Source of the DNA: Babylonia areolata
Lineage: Eukaryota; Mollusca; Gastropoda; Neogastropoda; Buccinidae
Direction: 5' to 3'
DNA length: 64,000 nt
Assembly: GCF_041734735.1 (NCBI RefSeq)
Contig: NC_134880.1
Span: 32,767,844 to 32,831,843, forward strand
The position numbers and the translations under genes are program-made. The notes under the pieces are model-generated. The model searched no databases. It was given only the letters and a program-made list of their open reading frames with translations, and was not told the origin of the DNA. Shown here piece by piece: positions 21,594-32,402 of this stretch; the first letter of the stretch is position 1, and each line of letters begins with the position of its first letter.

Positions 21594-24500
21594 ATGGCAG
21601 TGATCCACTGGAATATCCGGGGATTCTATGCCAACTTCCAGGAACTCCAGCTGCTTTGTCGTGCTTTGAAACCTTCAGTGCTGGCACTGCAGGAGACTCT
21701 GCAAAGAGATAGCAAGGTTTTATCTCTCTCTGGTTTTAACTCCGTTTTTAAACCCGCTCAACCGAAGCAAGAGGGGTTGACGGGAGGTGTCGCTCTTTTT
21801 ATTCGAAAGTCCCTTTTATACAGTACAGTTCTTTTAAGCACCCCTTTACAGGCGGTGGCAGTCAGAGTCACGCTCGAGAAAACCATCACTGTCTGCTCTC
21901 TCTACCTTCCCCCTTCCGTCCGTGTTCTGAGGCAGGACCTCATGAACCTGGTCGACCAGCTCCCACGTCCGTTTTTACTGTTGGGCGACTTCAACGGACA
22001 CTCCCCGCTCTGGGGAAGTGAGATGACATCAGCCCGAGGTCTTCTCTTAGAAAACCTTCTCTCTGACATGGACTTGTGCTGTCTTAACGACAAGTCTCCC
22101 ACTTACCTGCATCTGTCCTCTGGAAAGCTCTCGTGTTTAGATCTGTCGGTCTGCGATCCATCGTTGGTCCTGGACTACGAGTGGAAAGTGCACGACGATC
22201 TGCACGGGAGTGACCACTTTCCTGTCGTCCTCCGCCCCACAGATGGAGAAGGTGACTCTCTGCCTGACCGCCTGTACTACGACAAAGCAGACTGGAGTTT
22301 TTTTACCACCAAGATAAGAGCGGAGCTGCAGGAAGAAACAGTATTGAAAAGCAAGGACCCTGCTGACGCTCTGACTCGGATCGTTTTAGATTGCACCAAA
22401 GCAGCAGTCCCATCGTCTACCTCCAAGCCTCAGGTCCCTAGAACGCCCTGGTTCAACGCGGAATGTCGGGAGGCCCGCAAGTCTCGGAAGAGAGCGCAGC
22501 GACGCGTCTTTCGGAGACCGGAGTCCGATAGCGTTCGAACCCATCAACAGCTGAGGGCGAAAGCCAGGTATGTTTTTAAAAAGAGCCAGAGGAAGTCATG
22601 GAGAGATTTCTGCTCTTCCTTAACCTCCAACACACCCAAGAAGAAAGTGTGGAGGGTTTTAAAAAGAATTAAGGGCAAAAACGCATGCCCGACCTTCCAC
22701 CATCTTAAACTTTCAGACGCTCTGGTCACAGAGAAGAAAGCAGTTGCCAATTTGCTTGCCTCCACAATAGAACAGAACTCGAGATCTGCTAACAAATCTG
22801 CTCGCTTTCTTAAAACCAAAAACCTGTCAGAAAAAACACCATGTAACTTCTTTTCCGACAACACAGAGAATTACAACCTTCCTTTCACAATGAACGAACT
22901 TAAATCTGCCCTTCAGACCTGTACGGATTCCTGTCCAGGAATGGACAAGGTCCATTATAAACTCCTAAAGCACCTTCCCCAAACCTGTCTGGACACCCTG
23001 CTTAAAGTTTATAACGACATCTGGGTCACAGGGCGGAAAGCCCTCATAATCCCGCTGCCGAAACCGGGAAAAGACCCCTCGAACCCCTCCAACTACCGCC
23101 CAATTGCACTGACCAGCTGCGTCTGCAAACTGATGGAGAAGATGGTCAACGGTAGACTGATGTGGAAACTAGAGACCGACGGCCTTCTGGCGAAAGAACA
23201 GTGCGGTTTCCGCAAGCATCACTCTACCGTTGACCATCTGGTTCGTCTGGAAAACACGATAAGAAATGCTTTCGTCAACAAACAACATGTGGTGGCCATA
23301 TTTTTTGACCTGGAGAAAGCTTACGATACCACGTGGAAATTTGGTATTCTTTCCGACTTGCACAAGCTCGGCTTCCGAGGACACCTGCCTCAGTTTATCC
23401 ACAATTTTTTACAAGACAGACAATTCCAGGTGAGAGTCGGCACCACCCTGCCCGACATTCACGAGCAGGAGCTGGGTGTCCCGCAGGGGAGCATCCTGTC
23501 GCCGGCTCTGTTCAGCATCAAAATTAATGACATCGTTCAATCCGTTCAGAAAGGATCGGACAGCTCGCTGTTCGTGGATGATTTTGCTTTATATGCAACC
23601 GGCAGCACGTACGCCAGCATCCAGCGACGGCTTCAGCTCTGCGTCAACAAAATCCAGTGTTGGGCAGAGGAGAATGGCTTCACATTTTCGTCCTCCAAAA
23701 CTGAATGCATCCATTTTCATAATTTTCGCCAATTCTATCAGGACCCTGAAATCCGTCTGGGAACATCCACCATCCCGGCGGTCAAGGAAGCCAGATTTCT
23801 AGGGGTCGTCTTCGATCAGAAGCTGAATTTTCTCAGCCACATTAAACAGCTGAAAATATCTTGCCTAAAAGCCCTGAACATCATCCGAGTTGTGGCACAC
23901 ACGAACTGGGGTGCTGATAATAGGACTCTCTTGCACCTCTACAGAGCCCTGGTCCGGTCCAAACTGGATTAAGGAAGTGTTGTGTACGGCTCGGCCAGAC
24001 CGTCCTACCTGAAACTGTTGGACCCTGTACACCACCAAGGGCTCCGTCTCAGCTTAGGTGCTTTCCGCACCACCCCTGTGCACAGCCTGTACGCAGAGGC
24101 GGGGGAACCGCCTCTTTCCAACCGCAGACTGAAGCTGACCCTGAACTATTATTTGAAATTGTTTTCGGAACCTACAAACCCTGCTTACGACGCTGTATTC
24201 AACAACCCTTTCGATAAGAAATTTACAGACAACCCAAACTGCATACCTCCTCTCGGACTCCGCATTCAGCCGCACTTGGAAAATGCCGATCTGGATGTCG
24301 GTGGCATCTCAGATTTCTCTAAGTTCCCTGACAGCCCCCCGTGGACCTTTACAACACCTGTGGTCCGATTCGATCTGGCCTCGTACCGTAAGGACACCAC
24401 CAGTTCTCTGGCCTACAGAACCTACTTTTCGGAACTGTGCCACAAATTCCCCACCTTTCAAGGCATCTTCACTGACGGTTCCAAGTCAGAGGACGGAGTC

Positions 24501-25268
24501 GCCGCATCTGCGTTCTGTCCCGCCTTTCCTGACCGGCCCTCAACGGAACACATCCTGTCTGACAGCTCGGTATACACCGCGGAACTGACCGCACTGGTCC
24601 TGGGGTTAAAAATGGTTCTCTCTTCCAAACAGAAGAGATTAATGATCTTTTCCGACTCCTTGTCAGCCCTGGAGGCGATCGCCTGCAGGAATATCACTCA
24701 TCCCAAACTGCTGGAATTTTATGAAACTTTTACTCTCGCAACGAAGAAAGGATACGAGGTTGTGTTGGCCTGGGTTCCCGGACATGTTGGCATTCGTGGT
24801 AACGAAAGGGCGGACCTGCTGGCCAGGAACGCTGTAAAGAAAGAATTGTCCAGATCCTTGGTACCCTATACAGACATGAAGCGGAAGGTCAATACTTACG
24901 TTAAGGATCTTTGGCAAGAGAAGTGGAACATCCAGACGGACAACAAGCTCTTCCAGATCCGTCCGGACCTGGGGGAGACCCTCCCTTCGGGGGTGAAGAA
25001 CAGAAAGGAGGAATCTGTGCTGCGCAGACTGCGTACGGGGCACACTTTTTTTACTCATTCTTACTTGTTGAAGGGGGAGGAGGCCCCTCGATGCGTTCCC
25101 TGTGACGAGCCTCTCACCGTGAAACACGTGCTCCTTGACTGTTGGGATCTGCATGACGTTAGACGCAGACATTACACGGCGGTTTCTTTGAAGACTTTGT
25201 TTCGTGATGTCCCTCCGTGGGCGCTGATGGACTTCTTAAAAGAAGTGAACCTTTTTAACCAGATTTGA
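21594..25268 (+). pseudogene. LINE copy D ORF2 (EN-RT-RNase H), one premature stop
   Basis: ORF2 begins MAVIHWNIRGF and keeps the endonuclease (GDFNGHSPLWGS, GSDHFPVV), RT (NYRPIALTS, FFDLEKAYDTTW, GVPQGSILSPALF, FVDDFALYA) and RNase H (FTDGSKSEDG, NERADLLA). A TAA near 23970 replaces the Tyr codon found in E, F and H and splits the frame into 792 and 428 residues. The 18-bp in-frame loss near 23031 lies in the RT fingers. It is otherwise very close to F and H. Confidence 0.92.
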
Positions 25269-25441
25269 AGGTTTTAAACTATGGAAGTTTTTTTTTAACT
25301 TTGGAGTGGAAAGTTTGAAGTGGTGACTCGTTTTAATTGGTTGTTTTTTTTATCCTTGTAGTAGTAATTGACGCGGCGATAGCCTTGAGATGGCCTTAGT
25401 GGTCGGCGAGGCTCTAAGCACCATAATTTCATTTCATTTCA

Positions 25442-26499
25442 GTTAACTTAGATAAATCGAATGTTGTTATGTTTAGAAATGGTGGCGATATCTCCAAACA
25501 AAAGTGTAAAAGAGTGAAGATGTCCTGGCTTCATGGTTGTTTGCATACTATTTTCAAGAAGTTTAACGTTTTCCTGGCCATTATAATCGATATGATGATT
25601 CTAAATTAATTTTGATATAAGGTGCACTCCAAAGAATTTAACTACTTTTTATGTTCCAGGGTGTTATCATCAATTTTAAAGGAAGGCAATGTAGCTGGAC
25701 TTGATCCATTATCAAAAAGCATCAACTGTGATATTGAAGACCATTCTTGCTCATATGATTTGCTACTGTGTTTAACTCATTTTGGTATAGTATTTTTTTG
25801 TGTGATTTATATATCTACATGTATATATTGTCAGCGTATTGAACCATTACAACATTCTTTGTTAGTTTTTAACCAAAAGTATGTGATCTTCTGTATATCC
25901 AGAACTGTTCCATTTCATTTTACCTAGATTACTTTATGATGTCAGTCAGCTAGGGCATGCGTGCTTGTGTGTTTGTTGTGCCAACCTGCCACCCCTTCAA
26001 GTCAGGGGAATTGACTTATCTGCACTGCAGCAGTTATTTTTAAACACAGACCACAGCCATCCAAAACATCACATGGTACCTTCAAACATTGCTGTCTGCT
26101 AGGAGTTGCCAAGCATATTTGTACTTGGGCTTCGAATAGTATGAAAAGGAGATATACTGTTTAAAAACTTAGTATAAGCATTTTACTGACTTCCATGCTT
26201 TGGACCATTGCTTGTTGTTTCTTTGCTTTAGATATTTGTTTAATTCTTGGCACTGTGAACCAGAACAATAGTATTTCAGATTCAAAGTTAGAGGTCAAGG
26301 TCAGAGTGTGTGATTAAACATGGTCTGTTGGAAGATAACTTACATTGCAGTTCTTGTTTTTATTTCAATCATGTGCCTTCTACGTCCCTTCACTACATTC
26401 TAATGTATTTATTTATTTGTTTATGTTGTCTGATTATTTTATTTCATTTTTATTTTAATGTTTTTCTTAGACCTAGCATAGGCTCTCAATTCCTGATCA
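25442..26499. other. Intron 2 DNA, nothing recognised
   Basis: AT-rich with a T-rich, SINE-like lead-in near 26395-26500. No coding evidence beyond chance frames. Confidence 0.6.
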
Positions 26500-26625
26500 G
26501 CTTTTTGGGTTATACAAAGGTCAGGCATTTGCTCCATTTTCTTTTCTTTTTTCCATCTGATGTGTTGCTTAAATTGATCTGTCCTTACACTCTGACATGT
26601 CGTTGAAACTGAAACTGAAACTTAA
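26500..26625 (+). repeat. Old SINE-like copy with GAAACT-repeat tail
   Basis: The blocks 'gggttat', 'ggtcaggcatttgct' and 'gttgaaactgaaactgaaactt' follow the same order as in the better kept copy at 48940-49067. It is strongly diverged. Confidence 0.65.
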
Positions 26626-26743
26626 CAGTGTAAGTCTATCTGTTCCATAATTCCAGTGTTGAAGTGGATATCCTGAAGGTCTTGCTTCTCTTATTTTCCC
26701 TCTACTTGTCTACTATATAACCGACTGACTCGTGTGTGTTCAG

Positions 26744-26936
26744 TGGATTACATCCATTCAGCCACCAGTGCCACACCCCTGATGGTGGCTGCAGGCAGAG
26801 GGTTTTCAGCAGTGGTGGAGCAGTTGCTAGCACTGGGAGCCAATGCAAACCTGCGAGCCTCCAATGGCTGGACTGCTCTCGATTGGGCTAAACGCTTCAA
26901 CCAGGCTGAGGTTGTGGAACTGCTGGAAGCACATAT
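26744..26936 (+). CDS. YTHDC2: YTHDC2 exon encoding two ankyrin repeats
   Basis: The frame begins with VDYIHSATSATPLMVAAGRG and holds two ankyrin repeats: TPLMVAAGRGFSAVVEQLL plus ALGANANLR, and GWTALDWAKRFNQAEVVELL. This insert inside the helicase core is the hallmark of YTHDC2 among DEAH helicases; in human the matching text is TALMVAAGRGF and SNGW.ALDWAK (from memory). The acceptor is gtgttcag|tggat, and the first two bases complete the Val codon begun in exon 12794-12929. The donor is cat-at|gtaagc, leaving two bases for the next exon. Ankyrin repeats of YTHDC2 are known to bind XRN1 in mammals; whether that holds here is not shown. Confidence 0.95.
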
Positions 26937-26954
26937 GTAAGCAATTTTTTTGGG

Positions 26955-27110
26955 GTGGCTCATATGTGTAAACAAAGTGTCTAGGCGATAAATCCCAATT
27001 ATAGTTGTATGCATATGTATGTATGAGTATGTATGTCTGTGCTAAACTTGAACACATTCATTTTCTCTAGAAATACTTTATCAACACCAAATATGCTTAA
27101 GAAAAACAAA
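26955..27110 (+). repeat. Microsatellite-bearing dispersed repeat, diverged copy
   Basis: The order gtgtaaacaaagtgtct, a tgtatg-rich run, gctaaacttgaacacattcattttctctag and 'tatcaacaccaaatat' matches the repeat at 16676. It is only the first about 150 bp of the family. Confidence 0.6.
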
Positions 27111-27535
27111 ACAAAAAAAAACCTAACAAACAAACAAACAAACAAAAACAAGACAGAAAAACCTTCTTCCTACATTCTTCTTATCATTACATGGCTTTAG
27201 TGGTTGTCTTGTCAATTAAAAAAACGTAAAATTGGAATGGGGGTGAAGAGATCAGTGGTTGGGGAATACTGATGGTAAGTACACTGAGGTATAAAAGAAA
27301 CTGTATGACATGGACAGTAAATAATGATAGTGCAATAACTGTAGCTTCTTTGTCATAAAATACATCATAGGTTTTGGTCTATTTTCCCAGGACTTTCTCT
27401 GTGAGACAAGAGTTCAGCTAATTGGAGAGTGTGTTCTTCATATCTTATGCATCAGGTTTAGGTTTGTGAGATGTTGATTTACTGTTTTTCGTTGATCACA
27501 TGAGTGATGGTTGGCAATGCTAACTGTCCACTAAG
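27111..27535. other. End of the short intron 3
   Basis: A-rich stretch and plain intron DNA. The sequence gctaac 15 bases before the acceptor tccactaag resembles a branch point. This acceptor is short of pyrimidines but gives the only phase-correct join that I find. Confidence 0.5.
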
Positions 27536-27790
27536 TGCTACCCTGGAGTCCTATGTGACGAGTGGTGAAGGCCTTGAGGACCTTCAGCTGGTGTCCCCTG
27601 AGGACCGTGAACTTCTGACACTGTACCAGCAGAGTTTTGATGATGACAAAGTTGACACCACCCTGGTCACTGGGCTCATCTTCAAGATCCACACTACACA
27701 GCCAGAGGGATCCATTCTTGTCTTTTTGCCAGGCTATGATGACATTGTGGCTGTTGCTAACACCATCAGTTGTTATGGACAGCTGGACAG
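27536..27790 (+). CDS. YTHDC2: YTHDC2 exon opening the second RecA domain (motif IV)
   Basis: The frame reads ATLESYVTSG, SPEDRELLTLYQQSFDDDKVD, then GSILVFLPGYDDIV. The S-x-EDRELL-x-x-Y-x-x-SFDD-x-KVD block matches human YTHDC2 closely (from memory), and ILVFLPGYDDI is the DEAH-helicase motif IV strand that starts RecA2. I chose 27536 as start because its first base completes the codon left by exon 26744-26936 (AT+T, Ile) and the frame then runs open. The open frame itself extends farther left, to 27504. The donor is gac-ag|gtattt, phase 2. A (TG)n tract starts about 30 bases into the next intron. Confidence 0.9.
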
Positions 27791-27818
27791 GTATTTTTGT
27801 CTTGTGCTTGTATGCACT

Positions 27819-27855
<37 letters not shown>

Positions 27856-27865
27856 ATGTGTGTGT

Positions 27866-27901
<36 letters not shown>

Positions 27902-28024
27902 GTTCCAGTGACTAACTTGAACAGCTGTTTTAGGCAGCTCATTCGAATTTAGAATTCAGTCTTAATGCAAGGCTTTCAGTTCCAATCACTCAGTCTTAAT
28001 GCAAGGCTTTCAGTTCCAATCACT
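27791..28024. repeat. (TG)n tract and a 34-bp tandem duplication
   Basis: TG-rich run at about 27820-27900. Then a perfect 34-bp unit occurs twice in a row at 27957-27990 and 27991-28024. Confidence 0.9.
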
Positions 28025-29266
28025 TCATGTGTCAGTGATGATAATTCTGTGGTGGCATGTGTACAAATATTGAAAATATCCTTGATGACAGTAGATGCAG
28101 GGCTCCTGAAGAGAAAAATTGTGTGGGTCCCAGGGACTTTCTCACCATAATTCAAGGGGTTACTAAGCCCATGATTTCACGCAGTCCCCTGGTTTCTCAC
28201 ACTTTGAGAGAAATCATGGGATTGTGGGAAATGTGGTTGTTTCCCACCCACGTTTTCTGTCATTTGCAAGAAATCTTGGGGGGTGCCCCCACAATTTCTC
28301 TCAGTGTGTGATAAATTATGGGAAGTTCCCTTTATTTTTATAAGAAATATCTCCTTTGTCATTGGAGTTAGTTTCTTGTCTTCTCCCAGTGCAAATCTCA
28401 GAGAAAAATGAGAGAGAGAGAGAAAAGGAAACGAGAAATGGGGGAAATGACAACGATGATCATGACAGTGGCATTAGCAAAGACATCAACAATAGACTGT
28501 GAAGGTGATGGCACAGTACTTGTTTAAAAAAGTGTGAATGTATGTGTATGTCAGTGAGTGAGTGAGTTAGAGAGTGAGTGTGCGTGTGTGTGTGTGTATG
28601 TGTGTGTTTCCTTATGTGTGTTTACTTAGCTGGTTGATTTGGTCTTCTTTCGCTCTGTTTTTAAATCGTTTTCATGTTCTAAGTGTCTTCTATGAATCTG
28701 AGAATCTATTTTCAGTGCAGTCATGCATGCAAAAGGATGCTGACACAAATAGATGAACAAATGATCCAGCATGAAATTAAGAACATTTGAAATAAATGTG
28801 ACAGGAAAGCTTGCATCACAACAAACATCAAAACTATTTGGTCCACTTTCATGCACCCCACATGATGGTAAAGCATTGTGAAACACTTTTTTTGCTATCA
28901 CATTTATGTAGAAAGTTGATTCATTTTGATGCTTTTACCAACATCCAGGAAAGATTCGGTTCAAGTCATATATCATCTCATGTCATGTCATATTATATTA
29001 TGTTATAGTATATTATATGTTATACTATATTATATTTTGTTATATTTCTGTTTGAGTTATATACATTAATAATGATAATAATAGGTAGGTCCGGTCGCTA
29101 TGTAATACTTTGTAACTATGGTTGAAGGATCGTGTTTTTATCACTTTTCGCTTCGCCCTAGCAAGCGCAATACTGCATACATTGAGCTGAAAAATATATC
29201 AGAAAATAAAACCACGTTTGTTCTTTCCTATGAGTGTTTCTTTTTTCGTGTGTTACTTTTAGGCAG
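28025..29266. other. Intron 4 DNA with low-complexity patches
   Basis: The part 28080-28330 has several short inverted pieces (gggtcccaggga, tgggaaatgtgg, cccacaatttctct) and may be an old DNA-transposon relic, unproven. TG-rich DNA lies at 28540-28625 and an AT-rich patch at 28966-29050. No exon. Confidence 0.4.
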
Positions 29267-30255
29267 CCTCCCGAAACCTGGAGGGGGTCAGGCTGGTGTT
29301 CTCTTGACCCACTCCCGGGAGGGTCACTACCTTGTCGTGGTCGGGAGGCTTAGTGGCCAGTGATCGAGCGAGCTATGTTGGCGGGGGCATCAGTGCTTCT
29401 TGGGGTTTGGTGCTCTGGTCCCAGGTCTTAATTGACAGCCTACATAGCCATCGTAGCTGTTAGGGCTGAATAAGTGGTGGTTTTGTACTGATGCCCCTGA
29501 TAGGGCTTCCCATGCCGAACAGGTCGTGAGTGAGGCCCAAACTAAACGTGACCCACTGTCCCTTTCGCTGTTCTCTATTCTTCTTTTTACCGCCTCTTTT
29601 CTGTCCTCAGCTCCCCATCAAGCCTTCTTTTCCACATTCTTTTTTCTCTGCGGCCTTCTTTAGGCCCGCCGTGTTTGCCGTGCGGCGCGACCTGTGATGG
29701 AAGGGAATGAGATCCTGGGGATTGAGAGAGCACGCTGCTCTCAACACATCCCTTTGGCTCGGACCTCTCCTAAGACAGGCGGCACACATTGGCCCATGTG
29801 TGTCAATCGGCTACCCCTTCGTGGGGCTGGGTCAAGACTGGCAGTTTAGTGGCTAGCGAAGATAACCCCCGTAGTGCTCGGTTCTCTGTCCCCGGGAGCT
29901 GGGCATGATCGGGGGGGAACACGTTGGAGCTAGACTGTTGGTCGTATATCCCTCCCGAAACCTGGAAGGGGTCAAGCTGGTGTTCCCTTGACCCTGGCCC
30001 CTAAGTTGGACCCCATGGTGGGTGGGTAAGGGAGGGATGAATTCACATTTTTCTTTCAACATGAATCCTAAACAAATACACCCCCCCAAACTCGGAAAAA
30101 GACGACGACAGGGAACGGACGACTCAGACTCTGAGTCGGAGGTCGTCGAGACCTCTGGTTTTTGGCCATCGTGGCTAGTGATGGAGGGCGCTGATGACGA
30201 CAAGCCCTTGTCGGCTCTCAGCCCCTTCGCTGTCCAGAAGGGCTTTCAGTGTCTG
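29267..30255 (+). mobile_element. LINE copy E, 5' part (split by copy F)
   Basis: Starts at the family 5' end cctcccgaaacctgg, has the full 5' UTR with both structured modules and the first 65 codons of ORF1 (ATG 30061). It stops within ORF1 exactly where copy F begins. The same copy resumes at 36265. The 10-12 bases tttcagtgtctg occur on both sides of F, so F landed in E. Confidence 0.95.
30061..30255 (+). pseudogene. LINE copy E ORF1, first part (interrupted by insertion)
   Basis: The first 65 residues (MNPKQIHPPKLGKRRRQG to VQKGFQCL) are the same as in F. The second part lies at 36275-37384 after the 6-kb insertion of F, so ORF1 of E can no longer be made as one protein. Confidence 0.9.
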
Positions 30256-30337
30256 CCTCCCGAAACCTGGAGGGGGTCAGGCTGGTGTTCTCCTGACCCA
30301 CTCCCGGGAGGGTCACTACCTTGTCGTGGTCGGGAGG
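30256..30337 (+). promoter_or_regulatory. Structured RNA module 1 at the LINE 5' end
   Basis: The first seven bases CCTCCCG can pair with CGGGAGG at 30305-30311 or, extended to CCTCCCGA, with TCGGGAGG at 30330-30337. Inside lies a hairpin of GGGTCAGG (30274-30281) with CCTGACCC (30292-30299), eight perfect pairs. The same base pairs persist in copies C and E with a G-U variant. The layout, a 5'-terminal strand pairing around a hairpin, recalls the HDV-like ribozymes at 5' ends of some LINEs, but I cannot place every helix of that fold. Confidence 0.5.
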
Positions 30338-30939
30338 CTTAGTGGCCAGTGATCGAGCGAGCTATGTCGGCGGGGGCATCAGTGCTTCTTGGGGTTTGGT
30401 GCTCTGGTCCCAGGTCTTAATTGACAGCCTACATAGCCATGGTAGCTGTTAGGGCTGAATAAGTGGTGGTTTTGTACTGATGCCCCTGATAGGGCTTCCC
30501 ATGCCGAACAGGTCGTGAGTGAGGCCCAAACTAAATGTGACCCACTGTCCCTTTCGCTATTCTTTGTTCTTCTTTTTACCGCCTCTTTTCTGTCCTCAGC
30601 TCCCCATCAAGCCTTCTTTTCCACATTCTTTTTTTCTCTGCGGCCTTCTTTAGGCCCGCCGTGTTTGCCGTGCGGCGCGACCTGTGATGGAGGGGAATGA
30701 GATCCTGGGGATTGAGAGAGCACGCTGCTCTCAACACATCCCTTTGGCTCGGACCTCTCCTAAGACAGGCGGCACACATTGGCCCGTGTGTGTCAATCGG
30801 CTACCCCTTCGTGGGGCTGGGTCAAGACTGGCAGTTTAGTGGCTAACGAAGGTAACCCCCGTAGTGCTCGGCTCTCTGTCCCCGGGAGCTGGGCATGATC
30901 GGGGGGGAGCACGTTGGAGCTGGGCTGCTGGTTGTATAT

Positions 30940-31026
30940 CCCTCCCGAAACCTGGAAGGGGTCAAGCTGGTGTTCCCTTGACCCTGGCCCCTAAGTTGGA
31001 CCCCATGGTGGGTGGGTAAGGGAGGG
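30940..31026 (+). promoter_or_regulatory. Structured RNA module 2, just upstream of ORF1
   Basis: This is an imperfect second copy of the 5'-terminal module: ccctcccgaaacctgg again, then GGGTCAAG (30959-30966) pairing with CTTGACCC (30977-30984), and CCCTCCC (30940-30946) pairing with GGGAGGG (31020-31026). The hairpin differs from module 1 by G to A on one side and C to T on the other, a compensated change. ORF1 starts 25 bases later, so the module may act on its translation or mark a second 5' end. Confidence 0.5.
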
Positions 31027-31050
31027 ATGAATTCACATTTTTCTTTCAAC

Positions 31051-32355
31051 ATGAATCCTAAACAAATACACCCCCCCAAACTCGGAAAAAGACGACGACA
31101 GGGAACGGACGACTCAGACTCTGAGTCGGAGGTCGTCGAGACCTCTGGTTTTTGGCCATCGTGGCTAGTGATGGAGGGCGCTGATGACGACAAGCCCTTG
31201 TCGGCTCTCAGCCCCTTCGCTGTCCAGAAGGGCTTTCAGTGCCTGGCAGGATCGCTCAGATCCATCAAGAGGCTGAGGAGCGGAGCGTTTTTAGTACAGA
31301 CAGAATCCAAAAGACAGACACAGCTCCTTCTGAAGGCGACCACTTTCGTGGATAGGGCAGTGAAGATTTCCCCTCACAAAGGTCTCAACTGCTCTAAGGG
31401 AGTCATCAGATGCCCGGAGTTGAAAGGTGTGTCTGAGGCCGAGATCAAGAGCGAACTGTCCTCTCAGGGAGTGACCGATGTGTACAGGGTGACGGTGAGG
31501 AAGGGGTCGGACAGAGTCCCGACCAACACTTTCTTCCTCACCTTCTGCTGCCCGGATGTCCCCAAGGACATTCGGGTCGGATACCTGCTAGTTAATGTCA
31601 GCCTGTACGTACCGTCCCCTCTGAGATGCTTTAAGTGTCAGAAATTCGGACACGTGAGAGACAGATGTAAGGAGGAAGAGGCGTGTGGCACCTGTTCGAA
31701 GGCGGCGCACCAGGGCGATTGCGTCAGTGCAGCCCTGTGTGCGAACTGCGGAGGTGGCCACCCGTCCTCATCGAAGGACTGCCCCGCCTGGAAGAAAGAA
31801 AAACAAATTCAAAAAGTCAAGACAGAACAGAAAATTTCCTTCTTTGAGGCAAGGAAACAGGTGGAGGCCGCGTCGCCTAGGACGTCGTATGCCTCTGTCG
31901 TCAGATCCGGGACGGTGGACGTCGCGGTCCAGACGACGTCCACAGGAACGCAGACGGACGACTTAACCGCCTCGTCGGAACCGTTGGCCTTGGGTGGAGG
32001 CGCTGTGTCCACCCCTTCCCATCCTGCGCGGCAGTCCTCAGGGGCTGCTGGGCGGGAGAGAAAAGCCTCGGGCGGAGGCACGTTGTCCGCCTCCCGCCCC
32101 ACCCCACCCCCCGGGCCCCCTCGCCCCGCCTCTCGTCTGCCTGGCCCTCGGGCTGGCGGAAGTGGCCGGAAGCCCCCCGCACCTCCAAAACTCAAGGAGG
32201 GGAGGGCTGCGGCCACGGCGGGATCGGGAGGGGCCGAGTTGGTGGATATTCCGACCCGGTCGGAACCCGAAAAATTTATGTCAAAGAACAAATATTCCAT
32301 CCTGGCGGACCTTGAGCCACCGCAAGTGGAGGAGCAGGGGGTAGCGATGGAATAG
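31051..32355 (+). CDS. LINE copy F ORF1 protein (gag-like, three CCHC knuckles)
   Basis: 434 aa. I start at ATG 31051 (MNPKQIHPPKLGKRRRQG) because its position is kept in copy C. An in-frame ATG eight codons upstream is not kept. The basic N-terminus is followed by an acidic DDSDSESE patch, an RRM-like folded region (about residues 60-180), three zinc knuckles at about 190-245 (CFKCQKFGHVRDRC, CGTCSKAAHQGDC, CANCGGGHPSSSKDC), a Pro/Gly/Ala-rich stretch at about 320-390 and the conserved end SILADLEPPQVEEQ. The family role is binding of the element RNA. It is followed after 47 bases by ORF2; the spacer varies in T/A length between copies, so ORF2 is probably reached by reinitiation or similar. 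Same length as in H. Confidence 0.93.
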   Translation: MNPKQIHPPKLGKRRRQGTDDSDSESEVVETSGFWPSWLVMEGADDDKPLSALSPFAVQKGFQCLAGSLRSIKRLRSGAFLVQTESKRQTQLLLKATTFVDRAVKISPHKGLNCSKGVIRCPELKGVSEAEIKSELSSQGVTDVYRVTVRKGSDRVPTNTFFLTFCCPDVPKDIRVGYLLVNVSLYVPSPLRCFKCQKFGHVRDRCKEEEACGTCSKAAHQGDCVSAALCANCGGGHPSSSKDCPAWKKEKQIQKVKTEQKISFFEARKQVEAASPRTSYASVVRSGTVDVAVQTTSTGTQTDDLTASSEPLALGGGAVSTPSHPARQSSGAAGRERKASGGGTLSASRPTPPPGPPRPASRLPGPRAGGSGRKPPAPPKLKEGRAAATAGSGGAELVDIPTRSEPEKFMSKNKYSILADLEPPQVEEQGVAME

Positions 32356-32402
32356 GCTGCTGCTTTATTTTTTTTATTTTTTTAAAAAAAAAAACCTTTT
32401 TA

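Larger units (their letters stand above)
20321..25441 (+). mobile_element. LINE copy D (I group), 5'-truncated and inactive
   Basis: The copy starts inside ORF1 (cagggaacggatgactcag) directly on the DIRS fossil and ends with atttcatttcatttcag. Compared with F and H it has a 20-bp loss in ORF1 near 20475, an 18-bp in-frame loss in ORF2 near 23031 (Phe-Phe-Pro-Pro-Ser-Trp missing) and a TAA in place of TAT near 23970. No target-site duplication is seen, so a deletion or recombination may have made the left edge. Confidence 0.9.

Noticed and set aside
27957-28024. A CRISPR-like or other repeat-spacer array
   Set aside because: There are only two adjacent units without spacers, in a eukaryotic intron. 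No CRISPR array is present anywhere in the window.
30515-30700. Short frames (60-107 codons) in the LINE 5' UTR starting MSEAQTK
   Set aside because: Length and C-terminus change from copy to copy through indels and the end is not kept, so it is not a conserved upstream ORF.
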